This document shows, one piece after another, positions 49,661 through 59,970 of a DNA stretch of 64,000 nucleotides. The translations under genes and the position numbers were made by a program. The DNA comes from Symbiodinium sp. CCMP2592 (taxonomy: Eukaryota > Sar > Dinophyceae > Suessiales > Symbiodiniaceae): assembly GCA_905221615.1 (NCBI GenBank), contig CAJNDT010000502.1, forward strand, positions 536,931 to 600,930. Direction: 5' to 3'. Position 1 is the first letter of the stretch; each line of letters starts with the position of its first letter. Under the pieces are notes generated by a model. The model searched no databases, was not told the origin of the DNA, and worked only from the letters and a program-made list of their open reading frames with translations.

Positions 49661-49669
49661 GGTTAGAGA

Positions 49670-49870
49670 GGCTTAGAGAAAGGGGGGCCCACCCCCAAAA
49701 TGCTGCGTTTTCCATAGGAAATGGGGCGGGCCCCCCATTCTCAAACGGATCACCCCCGAGCCCTCCAACCCCCCCCCAAAACCCCCACCAACACCCCTCA
49801 AAGCGACCTCACTGCCCCAGGCCAGCCCCCCCAACACACCCCAACCCCCACCCCAACCCCAACAACCCGG
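49670..49870. repeat. strand-asymmetric C-rich tract (G-runs on minus)
   Basis: Runs of 3-9 C spaced by short A-rich gaps over 130 bp, preceded by GGGGGGCCC/GGGCCCCCC blocks. Minus strand has more than eight G-runs, a candidate G-quadruplex. The Gly-rich open frame here is a by-product. Confidence 0.75.
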
Positions 49871-50174
49871 AACCTCAAGACCGCTCAATGACTGAACCCG
49901 GCAGCTGACTCATGCCCTACCTTTCTGCAACGCTTCACCGAAATTGAAGCCCTATCCTCCCGGCCTCGTCGTGCGCGCCTTCTTGGCAGCCGGCTTGAAC
50001 ATATCTGAAGGCAGGATTCCCGGGGTGGCACGTCTAAAGCTTGGCTTAACAAACTATTTTAAGGGCCCGAAGCTGAAGTGGCGAAACCATACCTTGTCAC
50101 ACCAACACCTCAAGTGGAATCCTCGAAATCGGCTTAACGGTTCGGTTTCAACTGCATACAAGTATGCCTTCCGG

Positions 50175-50245
50175 AAAAGACCTACTTACTTAGTAACTTA
50201 CTTACTTACTTACTGAATTATACTTACTTACTTACTTATCTTATG
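50175..50245. repeat. (ACTT)n tetranucleotide
   Basis: ACTTACTTACTTACTTACTG and a second run after GAATTAT. Confidence 0.85.
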
Positions 50246-50343
50246 TCACGTTCTTGTAGACTTAACTGAACTAACTACCAGCATTCAGTATTCACTAAGA
50301 ATTCATTCTAAGGCATGGTCTACCAGACATGACATAGACCTAC

Positions 50344-50410
50344 TAGTTGCAGCTTGTGCTCATATGCCAATGATTTTGCTGCTGCTGCTGCTGCTGCTAC
50401 TTCACTAGTA
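50344..50410 (-). CDS. small exon after introner A, Ala repeat
   Basis: After CCGTAG|T on minus: TSEVAAAAAAAKSLAYEHKL then QL, donor CTA|GTAGGT. 67 nt (1+66); the first base completes the codon split by the introner. The seven Ala come from a GCA microsatellite. Confidence 0.65.
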
Positions 50411-50512
50411 CTACGGTTGATGATATAAATCCTGCATTACCTTAAGGGCCCTAAACTATGGGAATTATGGTATATTCCTTATTTAGGGTAATGCAGGATT
50501 TATATCATCAAC
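50411..50512 (-). mobile_element. introner, family A (copy 4): 102-nt GT-AG intron
   Basis: Minus: GTTGATGATATAAATCCTGC ... ATCATCAACCGTAG. It separates the coiled-coil exon from exon 50,344-50,410 in matching phase. AGTACT occurs on both sides as a likely target duplication. Without removal the frame stops within 15 nt (ATATAA). Confidence 0.85.
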
Positions 50513-51263
50513 AGTACTGGACTACTGCTCAGGGCCGTGCCTGCCACTGGCGGCTTTGACTTACCGCCACCTGGCTGAGACTCCTTGTCCTGTGCATCGT
50601 TCTCCTCTGGCTTCTTGCTCGCATCGGCCTTCTCTTCAGCCATGGGCCCGGGACTCTCGGCCGGCGCTGCCACGGTGAGGGGGTTCGTAAGTGCATCCTC
50701 AGGCTTGGAGGCTTGCGGTGTTGAGAGGGCAGTCGGCATCTCTGCCTCCTTTTGCTGATCATTCTCCTTGGTTTTGTCAATGGCCTCCTTCTCCTTCTCC
50801 TTCTCCTTCTCCGCTTCCTTAGCCTTCGCTGCAGCCTGCATCTCCTCAAACAAGGCCTTAGCCCGCTGGTTCACAAGCTCTTGGATCCTCTTCTCCTCCA
50901 CCTTCTGAGCCTCTGACCTGCGCATCGCCTCCGCCTCATCCTTGAGCCTCTGCTCCTCTGCCCGCTGCTTGGCTGCAGCCTCATCCAGGAGCCTTTTCTC
51001 CTCCTCCTGCTGCTTGGCCCTGGCCTCTGCTTCCTTGCGTGCTGTTTCCTCAGCCTCGGCTTTGAGCCTGGTCTCATCTCGCTTTCGCTGGAGTTCCTCC
51101 ATCTTCTCCTGTGCTGCCTTTAAGGCCGCTTCCTGTTGCTTAAGCTCGGCCTCTAACGGATCAGCAGGAGCTTGAAGGGCTTTGATAGCAGCATCGTGCT
51201 TGGCCTTCTCCTCCTCCTCCTTCTGCTTGGCCTTCTCAGCCTTCGCAGCCTCGATGTCTTTAC
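50513..51263 (-). CDS. 250-residue charged coiled-coil exon
   Basis: Acceptor AGCAAG|G; GKDIEAAKAEKAKQKEEEEK, LEAELKQQEAALKAAQEKME, RKRDETRLKAEAEETARKEA, long K/E/A/R heptad-like helix to about residue 155, then a Pro/Ser/Glu-rich tail ending VAGTALSSSPV. 751 nt = 2+747+2, phase-consistent at both ends. Likely a structural or scaffold segment (inference). Confidence 0.85.
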
Positions 51264-51701
51264 CTTGCTATGGGGGCAATGATTTAATTCTACTTACTCA
51301 TTGCACGGATATACTAGCAGCATTATTATGACTACGATGTTTTCCATACTTCAGTTTAAATAAAGTCTTTCAGAGACGACGAGTAAAACAGTGTCTCGCA
51401 GTCCCGGATATGCCATCTGATTAGTATTAACTTACTTCTATCAATACATGATTAAACTGATCAATTTCAATGAACTTACTACTGAAGAATAATATTTAAA
51501 GCCGCATCCTACAGACCCTGGACTGGAAAGGCTCACTACGTCGATGGTGAAAAGCAAACAAGCAACCCTGCCATCGAGAAACTCAGGCGGGGCCCCCGCT
51601 AGTTAGTTAGCCACCGAATGAACTAATCACTTCATTAATTAGTCTGAAACACCCAACTATCCAAACCTAGACTAACCTCATGGAACGTCAACCCTTAGGA
51701 C

Positions 51702-51905
51702 CCCAGGTATTTGGGCCATCATGTGCAATTGCAAAAGAGGTGCGGGTGGCGAACCGGGGGGCCCGTCCCTGTGCAACTTCCTGATGGAAGCCCTTCCCAC
51801 ATTCATTGCACGTTGCATGCTCTGCGTTCGAGAGGTGGCAGTGGCACACCGGGATCATTGCATCCATCGGGTCGTTCGGGCTGGTTGTCGCCGGAGTCGC
51901 AAGTC
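51702..51905 (-). CDS. exon with Cys/His zinc-binding-like motif
   Basis: Acceptor GGTCAG|G; LATPATTSPNDPMDAMIP, then VCHCHLSNAEHATCNECGKG F H, then APRFATRTSFAIAHDG. C.CH...C..C...H spacing is typical of zinc-binding folds, but the family is not clear. 204 nt = 2+201+1; donor G|GTCCTA. No in-frame ATG early on. Confidence 0.7.
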
Positions 51906-52087
51906 CTGACCGACAAACACTGACTCAATGCAGACTGAACCGTGTAACCGTCGAATTTAGTCTTCCCAGTGATTGCTGTTTATTGATGATTAAGCCAAGT
52001 AAGTAAGTAAGTAAGTAGGCTCAGCAGGATCAGCGATCATGGTACTCAACACTGCCTCCGATAGGTATTAGGTGTCGCTATCTTTAC

Positions 52088-52420
52088 TTAGGCTCTGTCC
52101 TGCTGCAGGCACCACACTTTTCACAGGAGCTGTGGGTGTTTCAGCAGTCGTAGTAGTCGCGACTGGGACTGAGGGGTCAGCTGTACCCGCATCCTCATCC
52201 ACCGTGTCCAGGCTCAGGTTCACAGGCCTGCTGATCTGCTCCGCGGAGCTAACCGCATCCTGATAGTAGGCCATGGCCCACTTCTTGATCTTACCCGTTG
52301 ACTCGGTCACGTACGGGATTCCGGCCTTGTTGTACTTCAGTTCCCAGCCATTGCTGCCTTGGGGAACCTTCCCCAAATCGCGGACGACGCCCCTGCACTC
52401 CAAAAGGCCGCCGCCGTCGC
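52088..52420 (-). CDS. internal exon, unknown
   Basis: Acceptor AACAAG|G; LLECRGVVRDLGKVPQGSNG, WELKYNKAGIPYVTESTGKI, AMAYYQDAVSSAEQISRPVN, then a Thr/Pro/Val-rich tail to the donor A|GTAAAG. Phase 1 out, matching the zinc exon. Confidence 0.75.
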
Positions 52421-52437
52421 CTTGTTACTGATGGCTT

Positions 52438-52512
52438 TCGTTGTTATTATTATTATTACTATTGTTATTATTATTTTATTATTTTAATATTATTATTATC
52501 ATTATTATTAGT
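52438..52512. repeat. (ATT)n microsatellite
   Basis: TTATTATTATTACTATTGTT-type run, intronic. Confidence 0.9.
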
Positions 52513-52559
52513 ACCAAGGTTCAAACAACACTAATTAAATTGTGTATATTTCAATCAGA

Positions 52560-53500
52560 ATTCATCAATCAATTAAACCACTAAACCTGGGCGTGCAAGC
52601 ACGGGTTATGATGGGTCCCTCGACACTGGCTGTCTGTCCCTAGTATTACTTGTTAGACTGAAGTATAGTTAGTTGCCACTACTGCATCATCAGGTCGGAT
52701 TAGCCATTGACAGTGCAGTAGGAACTAATAATAATAACAATAATAATAATAATCATAATTACTAGTAGTAATATGCCACAGTCACAGATGACATAAACCG
52801 AAAACCACGCTCGTGGGACGATGCTCACTTATGGAAGACTACTCCGTCAGACTCGGCAACTGTTTTGTTCGTCAGAACTCTAAGAAGGGGTGACTACTTG
52901 AAACTACAGACGCAAAGGACGGGGCCGGACAGCCAGGCTACTTACTTACCAGGCCCAGGTTAAGCAGATGAATCAATGGGTGCTGGCCACTCAGGTCTCA
53001 GGTCTCAGGAGACACAGCTTGCAACAGCAGTGACACTCTTAAACTCATTCAGAATTCTGAATGGGATCACTAAGTCACTGTATTCACTCACTTATTATTA
53101 ATATAGTATTATATATATATATATAATGGAATACTTTAGCTGAACTGACTCACTGACTGTTCTGAACCGCTGGCCTGACTGACTCACTGACTTTAAGTTA
53201 AACCGCCCTCGCTTCAGTCGGTGCACGGTGACTCAGGGCCTCAGCCACTACAGTAGAATAATTGATTAGACTAACCTACGGAAGTAGTTACATTAATCAA
53301 TGAATTCAAACCCTAGACTGTAAAGTTAACTGAACTAGCTAGACATAGACTCTGACTTAGGCTGTAGTTAAATATAGCCTTACTAAACAGCATAGTAATC
53401 CATTCATTACATTCTGAAATCTGAATTATTAATTGAAGTGAATCTGCCGGTGTTAACTTCAATAAATTTCAGTAAAAGCCCGTCGGACTGTGGCCCCTTC
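52560..53500. other. intron, nothing recognised
   Basis: AT-rich; includes (ATA)n at 52,727-52,755 and (AT)n at 53,112-53,125. Confidence 0.5.
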
Positions 53501-53524
53501 AGAAAGCATGACTAGACGAGTGAC

Positions 53525-53670
53525 TCAGGGTCAGGACTTTGAAGACCTGGTTCTTGGACAACTCTATCTCCACTTTGCGAACCAAGTCGATCGGACTGCA
53601 GCTGCCCATCGGGGACCCAAGTCTCTCATACTCCTCTTTCAGGGCCGTGCCCTGATCCGCCTTGTTAAAC
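53525..53670 (-). CDS. internal exon, unknown
   Basis: Acceptor CTGCCCAG|G; the first base completes Gln across the splice, then FNKADQGTALKEEYERLGSP and CSPIDLVRKVEIELSKNQVF. Donor A|GTCACT fits the next exon's phase. Confidence 0.75.
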
Positions 53671-53763
53671 CTGGGCAGGTGGCTAAACTTATGATAATAC
53701 AACAGGAGTCGTGACTAGGTAACCCCTTGATTCGTTGTAAGTGCAACACACGACTCTACTTAC

Positions 53764-53924
53764 TGATCTCTGTAGCCTGGTAGCGTGTCGAGGGCCACGT
53801 TCGGGCTTTTTCGGAACATTCCGAAGAAAATGGCACGGATCGTCTTGGAATCGAATGTGTTCAGCAAGGAGACAGTACACTTCTTGGGCTCGCAAAGGTG
53901 AATGAAGTCTTTGATGTGATTGTC
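53764..53924 (-). CDS. internal exon, unknown
   Basis: Acceptor GGAGCTAG|G, DNHIKDFIHLCEPKKCTVSL, LNTFDSKTIRAIFFGMFRKS, PNVALDTLPGYRD, donor CA|GTAAGT. 161 nt. This frame has no ATG near its start; the ATG/GTG-initiated frame over it has poorer composition. Confidence 0.8.
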
Positions 53925-54704
53925 CTAGCTCCAACACCGGACTGCATTGGAAATCAGGCTCGAGTGCTTTAGTTGCGCTGTTGGGATCGTCGTGATTATA
54001 CTAGTGTCTTATTATTGAAGTAACATATAACAATAATTAGAATAAGAATGGGAATCCACGGCCTCCTGAACTGCTTGATATTGTTGACAAATTTACTGTT
54101 TGAAAGTTTGGTCATATGTTATTCTTCTTATGAACTATAATTGATCAATTACTAAAACCAAAGACCTGAACTGACTAATAGACTAAACCCTAAGCCAGAC
54201 TTCTATTTGCAAATTCAATTCAAGGAGGCCCGGGCGCGGGTAGTCTCTCTTAAGTAAAGGTTAATTGCTGATTTAAATTGTTCTGTTATGAACTATTATT
54301 ATACTTTTTGCCACATAACTTACTAGGCACTCGTCTCTTTAAAGTTCTAGGGTCTTCAGAGCTGAACTGAGGCTTGTCAATAAATACGGGTTCAATCTGA
54401 CAAGGGTTAATTCAATTAATCCAAAATCAGATCAGGCCTTTGAAGGAACTTCGCAGTTATAGCCTAGCTTCAGACAAAAGAAATGCTTCGGTGACTCGGG
54501 GTCTTCAATGTTAAGACTTTGTGGGTTCTATTCATGACGTTAAAATAACATTTCGGATTATTGGCACGTCCTAATAATAAGGCATACGTAAGCCCTTATG
54601 TGTCCTTCCCAGAATTTGATGCTAGGCTGCAAAAGCTAGAACTAGAGCTTACGATGACGATAGTTTCGGGTTTAATCATAGTAGTGCAGCCATGTATCCG
54701 GAAC

Positions 54705-54936
54705 CTTGCGCCAGCAAGTGAAACTTGTGCTGAGTGTGGTGACTTCGTTCTTCTTGGCGCGGGGTCTCGTCTTACCGTCGGACGCTGGCCCTGGCTTCCT
54801 CCCCGCCGCCCTCTTACCACACGCAGACAGGTCTTTGGCATCGGCCTCGTCTGTGAAATCTGTAGAGAGAATGCTCTCCCCATGATCCCCCAGCGGTTCG
54901 AGAAAGGCACAGGCCATAGGCATTGGGTTCCACACC
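54705..54936 (-). CDS. internal exon with basic patch
   Basis: Acceptor ATCTGAG|G, VWNPMPMACAFLEPLGDHGE, SILSTDFTDEADAKDLSACG, KRAAGRKPGPASDGKTRPRA K, ending TCWRK, donor AAG|GTTCCG. 232 nt (1+231), phase 0 into the next exon. Confidence 0.75.
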
Positions 54937-55008
54937 CTCAGATCAGGGACACTGACGGAGCGAAGCTCGGATCACTCGGATCAGCCTAATTTGAGTGACA
55001 ATTGCAAG

Positions 55009-55204
55009 TCAGTCGTCGGTGTAAGTATCCGAAGCATGACAGATGGCACGGAGAGATTGAAGTGCGAGACAACTGTAACACGACAGCGACGGCACAGCAG
55101 CCTGCCTGCAGCATTGCAGACACTCGTATAAACTCGTGATTTTCACGTCCCTGCGAACTTCTGAATCCGAACACTGAAGGACGATAAAAGTAGCTGATTC
55201 ATAC
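55009..55204 (-). CDS. Cys-rich exon candidate
   Basis: Acceptor GGCCCAG|G, YESATFIVLQCSDSEVRRDV, ECLQCCRQAAVPSLSCYSCL. CxxCC and CxxC pairs hint at metal binding. The donor is unclear. Confidence 0.5.
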
Positions 55205-55259
55205 CTGGGCCATCGGCACGGCACTGCACTGCACATCAATGTCAATCACATTGGCAATC

Positions 55260-56080
55260 TCACTCAAGTCTGAGTCTGAGTCTTGCATTGCATAAAGCAT
55301 AGGCATAAGTACTCCACTTACTTATCATGGTTATTATCTGAGCAACCACTTAATACTTAGGTAAAGTTACTATGACTTATGATACTGTAATAATAATAAT
55401 TAATAACTAGCTAACGACCCTAATCCAACAACAAACTGAGCGAGACTAACTGAGCTTGACAGAGTCTGAGTGACTCAGCCAGCAGCAGCTATTAATCAAA
55501 CAGAGCAGTCATGGAGTCGAGTTGGCTGTTTCTGGCAGGGACTGTCCCTCCTGGGTTGTTGTGACGAATGCCTCAGGAACAGAACAGGAATCAGGATGTG
55601 ACTGCCTTTCGTGGAATGAAAGTAGATACAATTGACAATGACTGTGACCGGGACTTCTGAGCCCTAGTTAGTCTAGCATATGGAGCTCTAATGAACTTAC
55701 TCGTCACGGACTGGCCCAGGAGTCTACCAGAACGCAGCCAAGCACTCTTCACTCAAATCATCGAGCCACAGTTACCGGTCTTCACATTCATAACGAGAAT
55801 ACTTGAAGGATAATAATTGAAACTCCATTCCGAACTCTCCTCCGAATCAGCTAACTAATATTCGAAAGCTACGTCCCAGCCCTAAGCTACTATAATACTA
55901 TAGTCACACCGGTTCCCTCTGGTGGCTGGCAGGTGACACACAGCAGCTGACGGTCTGTCTGTCTGACTGACAATGGCCAAAAAGACGATTTTACTAATAA
56001 CTTGCTCCGGAAGAATAACAGCACTTAGACCTAAGTTGATTTTCAGTGAGCTTACCAAACTTTCAAACTGACTCATGGCA
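55260..56080. other. intron, nothing recognised
   Basis: AT-rich, no supported exon. Confidence 0.5.
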
Positions 56081-56083
56081 CTG

Positions 56084-56890
56084 TCAGCCGCTTGAATCAC
56101 ATGACCCGTTCGGGCCAAAACATGACAGTGCCACAAGTTGCATTATGGCACAGGTGCTGAAATGCATCCCGTTCCCGCAAAGATCTGATGCTCGTTGGAT
56201 GTCTGTCGCACCCAAAAGAGGGACCTGCATGGCGTTGGCCACCTCGGTCGTGCATGGGAACCCCATGCTACAAAGCCTTTCTTTGCTGGTCAACCAGCGC
56301 TTGTGGCTTGGTAGCCAATACAGCGCTGTACGAGCATTCACCCGGTAGGTTGGTATTTTGTTGCTTGCAGCCGACCAGGTACAAAACTGCGCCGAATCTC
56401 CTAGGAAGTACACTAGGTTCTCATTCGCACAGGGAAAAGCATTGTACTTCTGCATGTACTTCGCGTCCAACTCCTGCCTGCAAGCTTCTTCTCTCTGGTT
56501 GAGGAGGTACCGCAGGTCCTTCTGGTTGTGCCGGTAGGGCACCCCAAGGTGGAGGGCACGAACGGAAGCTTCAAGCGCGATCTCATTGCTCGATGCAACC
56601 AAAAAGTCTGGCACCCCTGCTGCCACATGTTTTTGAAAGGCGTCTGTCAACTTGTTTTGCAGCAAGTAGGGGTCGTGCAGACAGGTGGCATGTCGTCGGT
56701 GTGACCCGATCACCCATGTACGGTACCTGGAAAGACCGCTGAATCCAACATTGGCCGGCTCCGAGTACAGCTGGTAAAAGTCGTAGTCGGGGTGGGTGTC
56801 ATCCAGCATGCCCATATCCAGGTCCTGAGGCTCGGGTGTTAGACTCGTATAATTTTCACATGACCGGGTCTGGGCCACCGGGTCTGAGGG
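56084..56890 (-). CDS. C5 DNA methyltransferase-like, target-recognition and C-terminal part
   Basis: About 265 codons on minus. YRTWVIGSHRRHATCLHDPY, NQREEACRQELDAKYMQKYN; C-terminal RLCSMGFPCTTEVANAM, then DLCGNGMHFSTCAIMQL VA, which fits the late C5-MTase motif around the R..GN segment (motifs IX-X, family knowledge). Follows the exon with motifs III-VI. The start is not fixed (AG at GACAG or CCTCAG). Confidence 0.75.
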   Translation of the reverse strand, partial: PSDPVAQTRSCENYTSLTPEPQDLDMGMLDDTHPDYDFYQLYSEPANVGFSGLSRYRTWVIGSHRRHATCLHDPYLLQNKLTDAFQKHVAAGVPDFLVASSNEIALEASVRALHLGVPYRHNQKDLRYLLNQREEACRQELDAKYMQKYNAFPCANENLVYFLGDSAQFCTWSAASNKIPTYRVNARTALYWLPSHKRWLTSKERLCSMGFPCTTEVANAMQVPLLGATDIQRASDLCGNGMHFSTCAIMQLVALSCFGPNGSCDSSG

Positions 56891-57534
56891 GTAACTGTCA
56901 CAAACCACAGTTTCTTTGTTTTTTACACCATGGACATTTTTGTGATGTCAGAGCGAATTTAGTTGAAACCCGAATCTAGTTTCACTCGTCTGACTAATTA
57001 ACCGACTAATGATGACTAGTCGTGAAGGCGACTCGAATAAGACAGACATAGAACTAATTACAGCACACAGACACTCCGACTCCTGACCTGTTGCTCCAAT
57101 GTTTAAACAATTAATTTGTTAATCAATTTATTTATGACTTATGAACTGTCACTGACAAGCCACTGCTACTTGCTTATCGAATGATGAGTCGACGACAGTA
57201 CTCAAACCCATATTTATTAATTATAGTCAGATTTATTTATCAACGACAATAATAATTAATGAAGGGATAAACTACTTACGGTTACTTTTAACTAGAGTAT
57301 TTATTTTATTAGTCTCTACCCGTTTATTTAAAGCTTTAAGTCTTTGTCCTTATCACTTGCCGTGCCTGACTGGGGCCTGCCTGACTCACACGTGAAGCAA
57401 GCTGAGTGACTGACGACTGTGTGCGAACTGCATGCTTACCGATATTGCCCCAGATCCTTGCTGCAACTAATTTAACTAACTAGTATTATAGACCCCGGCC
57501 TCAGTCAGTGTTATAATATAATAATCTCCTGTAG

Positions 57535-57605
57535 GCATAACATGACATAAGCCGTCCGGGCTTCAGCTGACCCACCACCCGGCTAACGTGATCCTGAACC
57601 GAATC
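57535..57605 (-). CDS. small exon within the methyltransferase region
   Basis: GTCAG|G, DSVQDHVSRVVGQLKPGRLM then SCYAYR. Upstream codons in the same frame are also open. Confidence 0.4.
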
Positions 57606-57982
57606 CTGACTGAGACTGGACTCATAAGTCATACAAGCGGTTGCACTTGAAACAAGACTCTGTGTTCGATGTTCGGCCTTGTCATTTGTCCTTCTCATTA
57701 CAAATGGCCTTGACTAAGAAGGTATTAACCCGCTTACAGTAGCCTTGGACTTAGCTTAAGACTACGTCATAGTCAAGTAAAGAATCAAAATGAACTCTCT
57801 GATATTGGCCGTAGTAGTACTTATTAACCATTGTGCAGTTCAAGTACAGACTGATGGTAGGCACATGTGACAATGATGTGCTTGCACACTGTTATATACT
57901 GTGATGATAATAATAGTATTTATAAGATTTTGCCGGAAGCCAACTTTCAACTAAACCTGTTACCAGCCCATTAGATTTCCGA

Positions 57983-58375
57983 TCAAGCTTCCTTGGTGCA
58001 TTCAACCAGGATAAGGGGAGTCTCATTGGCAGTCACCCAGCGTCCATGGGCAATGTAAACACTGTTCGTCGGTCCAGCTCTCTTAAGCCGCTTGCCACAG
58101 GCAGACATGTCAGGGCACGGTAATCCGGACACGTCGAAGACTGGCCTCTTCATAATGCCGCAGTCGCAGCCATGCCGGAGGCACTTCGAGTTGGTGGCCA
58201 ACTCAGCTTGCCAGCCAGCTTGCAGCTTGCCGGAATAGAACGGCGCATTCTGCCAGTCGCCTTTTAACACATGGGTGGCGTCCCCAAAGAGGCACGGATC
58301 TGATTGTCTCCCACACACCTTCGCAGACCAGTGAACAGCCTCCTGAAGTAGCTGATGGCACGCAGGGTTGTACTC
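57983..58375 (-). CDS. C5 DNA methyltransferase-like, catalytic part (motifs II-VI)
   Basis: Acceptor ACCTCAG|G, EYNPACHQLLQEAVHW; CLFGDATHVL matches the Asp-containing motif III; DVSGLPCPDMSACGKRL carries the Pro-Cys of motif IV, the catalytic nucleophile in C5 methyltransferases; ILVECTKEA takes the place of the motif VI ENV. The Cys is intact, so activity is possible but unproven. Similar domains are known from dinoflagellate genes and, in Symbiodinium, from retrotransposons; no reverse transcriptase or integrase is visible here. The donor (GA or GC near the end) is uncertain. Confidence 0.85.
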   Translation of the reverse strand, partial: EYNPACHQLLQEAVHWSAKVCGRQSDPCLFGDATHVLKGDWQNAPFYSGKLQAGWQAELATNSKCLRHGCDCGIMKRPVFDVSGLPCPDMSACGKRLKRAGPTNSVYIAHGRWVTANETPLILVECTKEA

Positions 58376-58644
58376 CTGAGGTCAGTGATGGTTTGATTTC
58401 TCCTAGCCTACTTACTTAGACTACCTACGTCGGATACAAATAAACCATGACTGCTGACTTAAACTAACTAAATAAATACTTAGCATTTTCTAATTCATGT
58501 GACGTTCTTGAAACAACCGCTCCTGTTGGACTATTCTTCTGGAAGGGTTTAAGTCTTAAGTCGTCAACCATACACATACTGTGAAAGTATATACTCTTAC
58601 ACGCCCTCGATTCATGATCATTGTTTTGTTTGCGACAAAGGAAC

Positions 58645-58791
58645 CCACATGGCCACCGTCGGTATGTGCACATGAAAGGAAAGCTTCTCAGACTGGTTAA
58701 GGTCGCGTTCTAGAACTGCCCGACTCAACTCTGCAGTGCCACAGCCACTGCAGAAGCTGCTCGCCGAGCCGGCGTGACGCAACCAGGAGTC
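58645..58791 (-). CDS. C5 DNA methyltransferase-like, SAM-binding motif I
   Basis: Acceptor AAGCAAG|G, DSWLRHAGSASS, then FCSGCGTAELSRAVLERDL, the F.SG.G..E pattern of motif I, then LSFHVH. 147 nt, phase 0 at both ends, matching the exon at 58,375. The donor may be TGG|GTTCCT or the earlier CAT|GTGCAC. Confidence 0.75.
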
Positions 58792-58807
58792 CTTGCTTTG
58801 CGAGACA

Positions 58808-58832
58808 CGTTTGACTGACTGACTGACTGTCT
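58808..58832. repeat. (GACT)n short repeat
   Basis: TGACTGACTGACTGACTG next to the acceptor; GACT/AGTC repeats recur in most introns of the right half. Confidence 0.7.
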
Positions 58833-58879
58833 GCACTGACTGAGCGAACTTATTTTCAATATTGATCATAATCATAGGC

Positions 58880-59560
58880 CAATACTAATAGTTGATTAAT
58901 GATTTTTTGCTACTGTCTGCACTGAACTTCCTGGCTAATATAACGTTATTAAGTGATTATGTCATTCCTTTCATTCTAATATTTGTTTGTCATGCTTGAA
59001 TGAATGATATTGTATATTACATGCCTTCAGGAAAATTTTAGAAATGAGCCTGAGAGCTGGTTCAATTCATTACTAAGTTACTACAGGGGTTCTGTCCATG
59101 CCCGACAATGTCTCTGATTCTCTCACACCACTAGCTCGACTCGAACGGGAATGGTATTGGTCTGGATAGCTAAGACGAATAACTTAAGCTGTGAGGTTGA
59201 GGTGGTTAGTGGCTAAGCTTATTTAGTTTAGGGCTAGAGACTCACTGACTGTGACGAGTCAGTCAGTGCCTGACACTAATGTTTAATGATGAGCTACCAC
59301 AGCCTGAATGTCATATTGTTATACAATTTAGGAAGAACCTAATGAGCTCAGTGACAAGTCTGTTTATTTCAATGATTCTGAAATCTGAATTCAGTTCAGA
59401 ATTGGATATGCCCTTCATAAGTTAATAGACTGTACATTGTAGCTGCTGTAGTCTACTGCTGTCATTCTAAGCATCACCTAGCCAACTTGGTACGGCACAA
59501 TGCCGCCAGCCCTGCCCACTACTGCCTCCGTGACACTTTATTAGCCCCATACTAACTAAC
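58880..59560. other. intron, nothing recognised
   Basis: AT-rich, no supported exon. Confidence 0.5.
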
Positions 59561-59689
59561 ATTTTTTACCCGATGCCTCGAGTCTAATGCCCTGGATGTG
59601 TCGAATCGAAGGGGGAGCAGGTCGTGTTTTCAAGCAACCATAAATAATAGGACGGGGCAGGGCCGGCAATCTGACTTCATTCGAGCTAC

Positions 59690-59782
59690 CTCCAAAGTCT
59701 TCAAAGGGATCTCTGCAGCCACGATGTGGCACGCACTCCGAATGCCGCGGGCAGCTAGTTCCAAAGCCGTCCATTCATGAAC
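59690..59782 (-). CDS. internal exon upstream of the methyltransferase domain
   Basis: Acceptor TTATCAG|G, VHEWTALELAARGIRSACHI then VAAEIPLKTLE, donor GAG|GTAGCT. 31 codons, phase 0-0 into the motif I exon. Confidence 0.7.
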
Positions 59783-59970
59783 CTGATAAATGAAAGGACA
59801 ATGTGTAGAGGAGGCATGTAGCAGCAGTGACAGTCTGACAATGACAAACTGAAGACACTTGTAATGTAGCCTCCATACTGAATGCACTCTTGGAAGACAT
59901 GAGACCTGGGTCATTTTGGGGCTCTCATGTTCGATTTATTAGGCTAGACTAGATTCAGTCTAGCATGTAC

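Noticed and set aside
49673-49888. Gly-rich 71-codon minus frame
   Set aside because: Translation of the G-run tract; composition, not a gene.
50942-51175. Ser-rich plus frame opposite the coiled-coil exon
   Set aside because: Reverse complement of K/E-rich codons; typical shadow.
53689-53937. GTG-initiated 82-codon minus frame
   Set aside because: The neighbouring frame over the same DNA has AG|G and GTAAGT boundaries, better codon bias and fits the next exon's phase.
56084-58791. Retrotransposon carrying a methyltransferase
   Set aside because: No reverse transcriptase, integrase, long terminal repeats or poly-A tail seen; the domain is split by introns.
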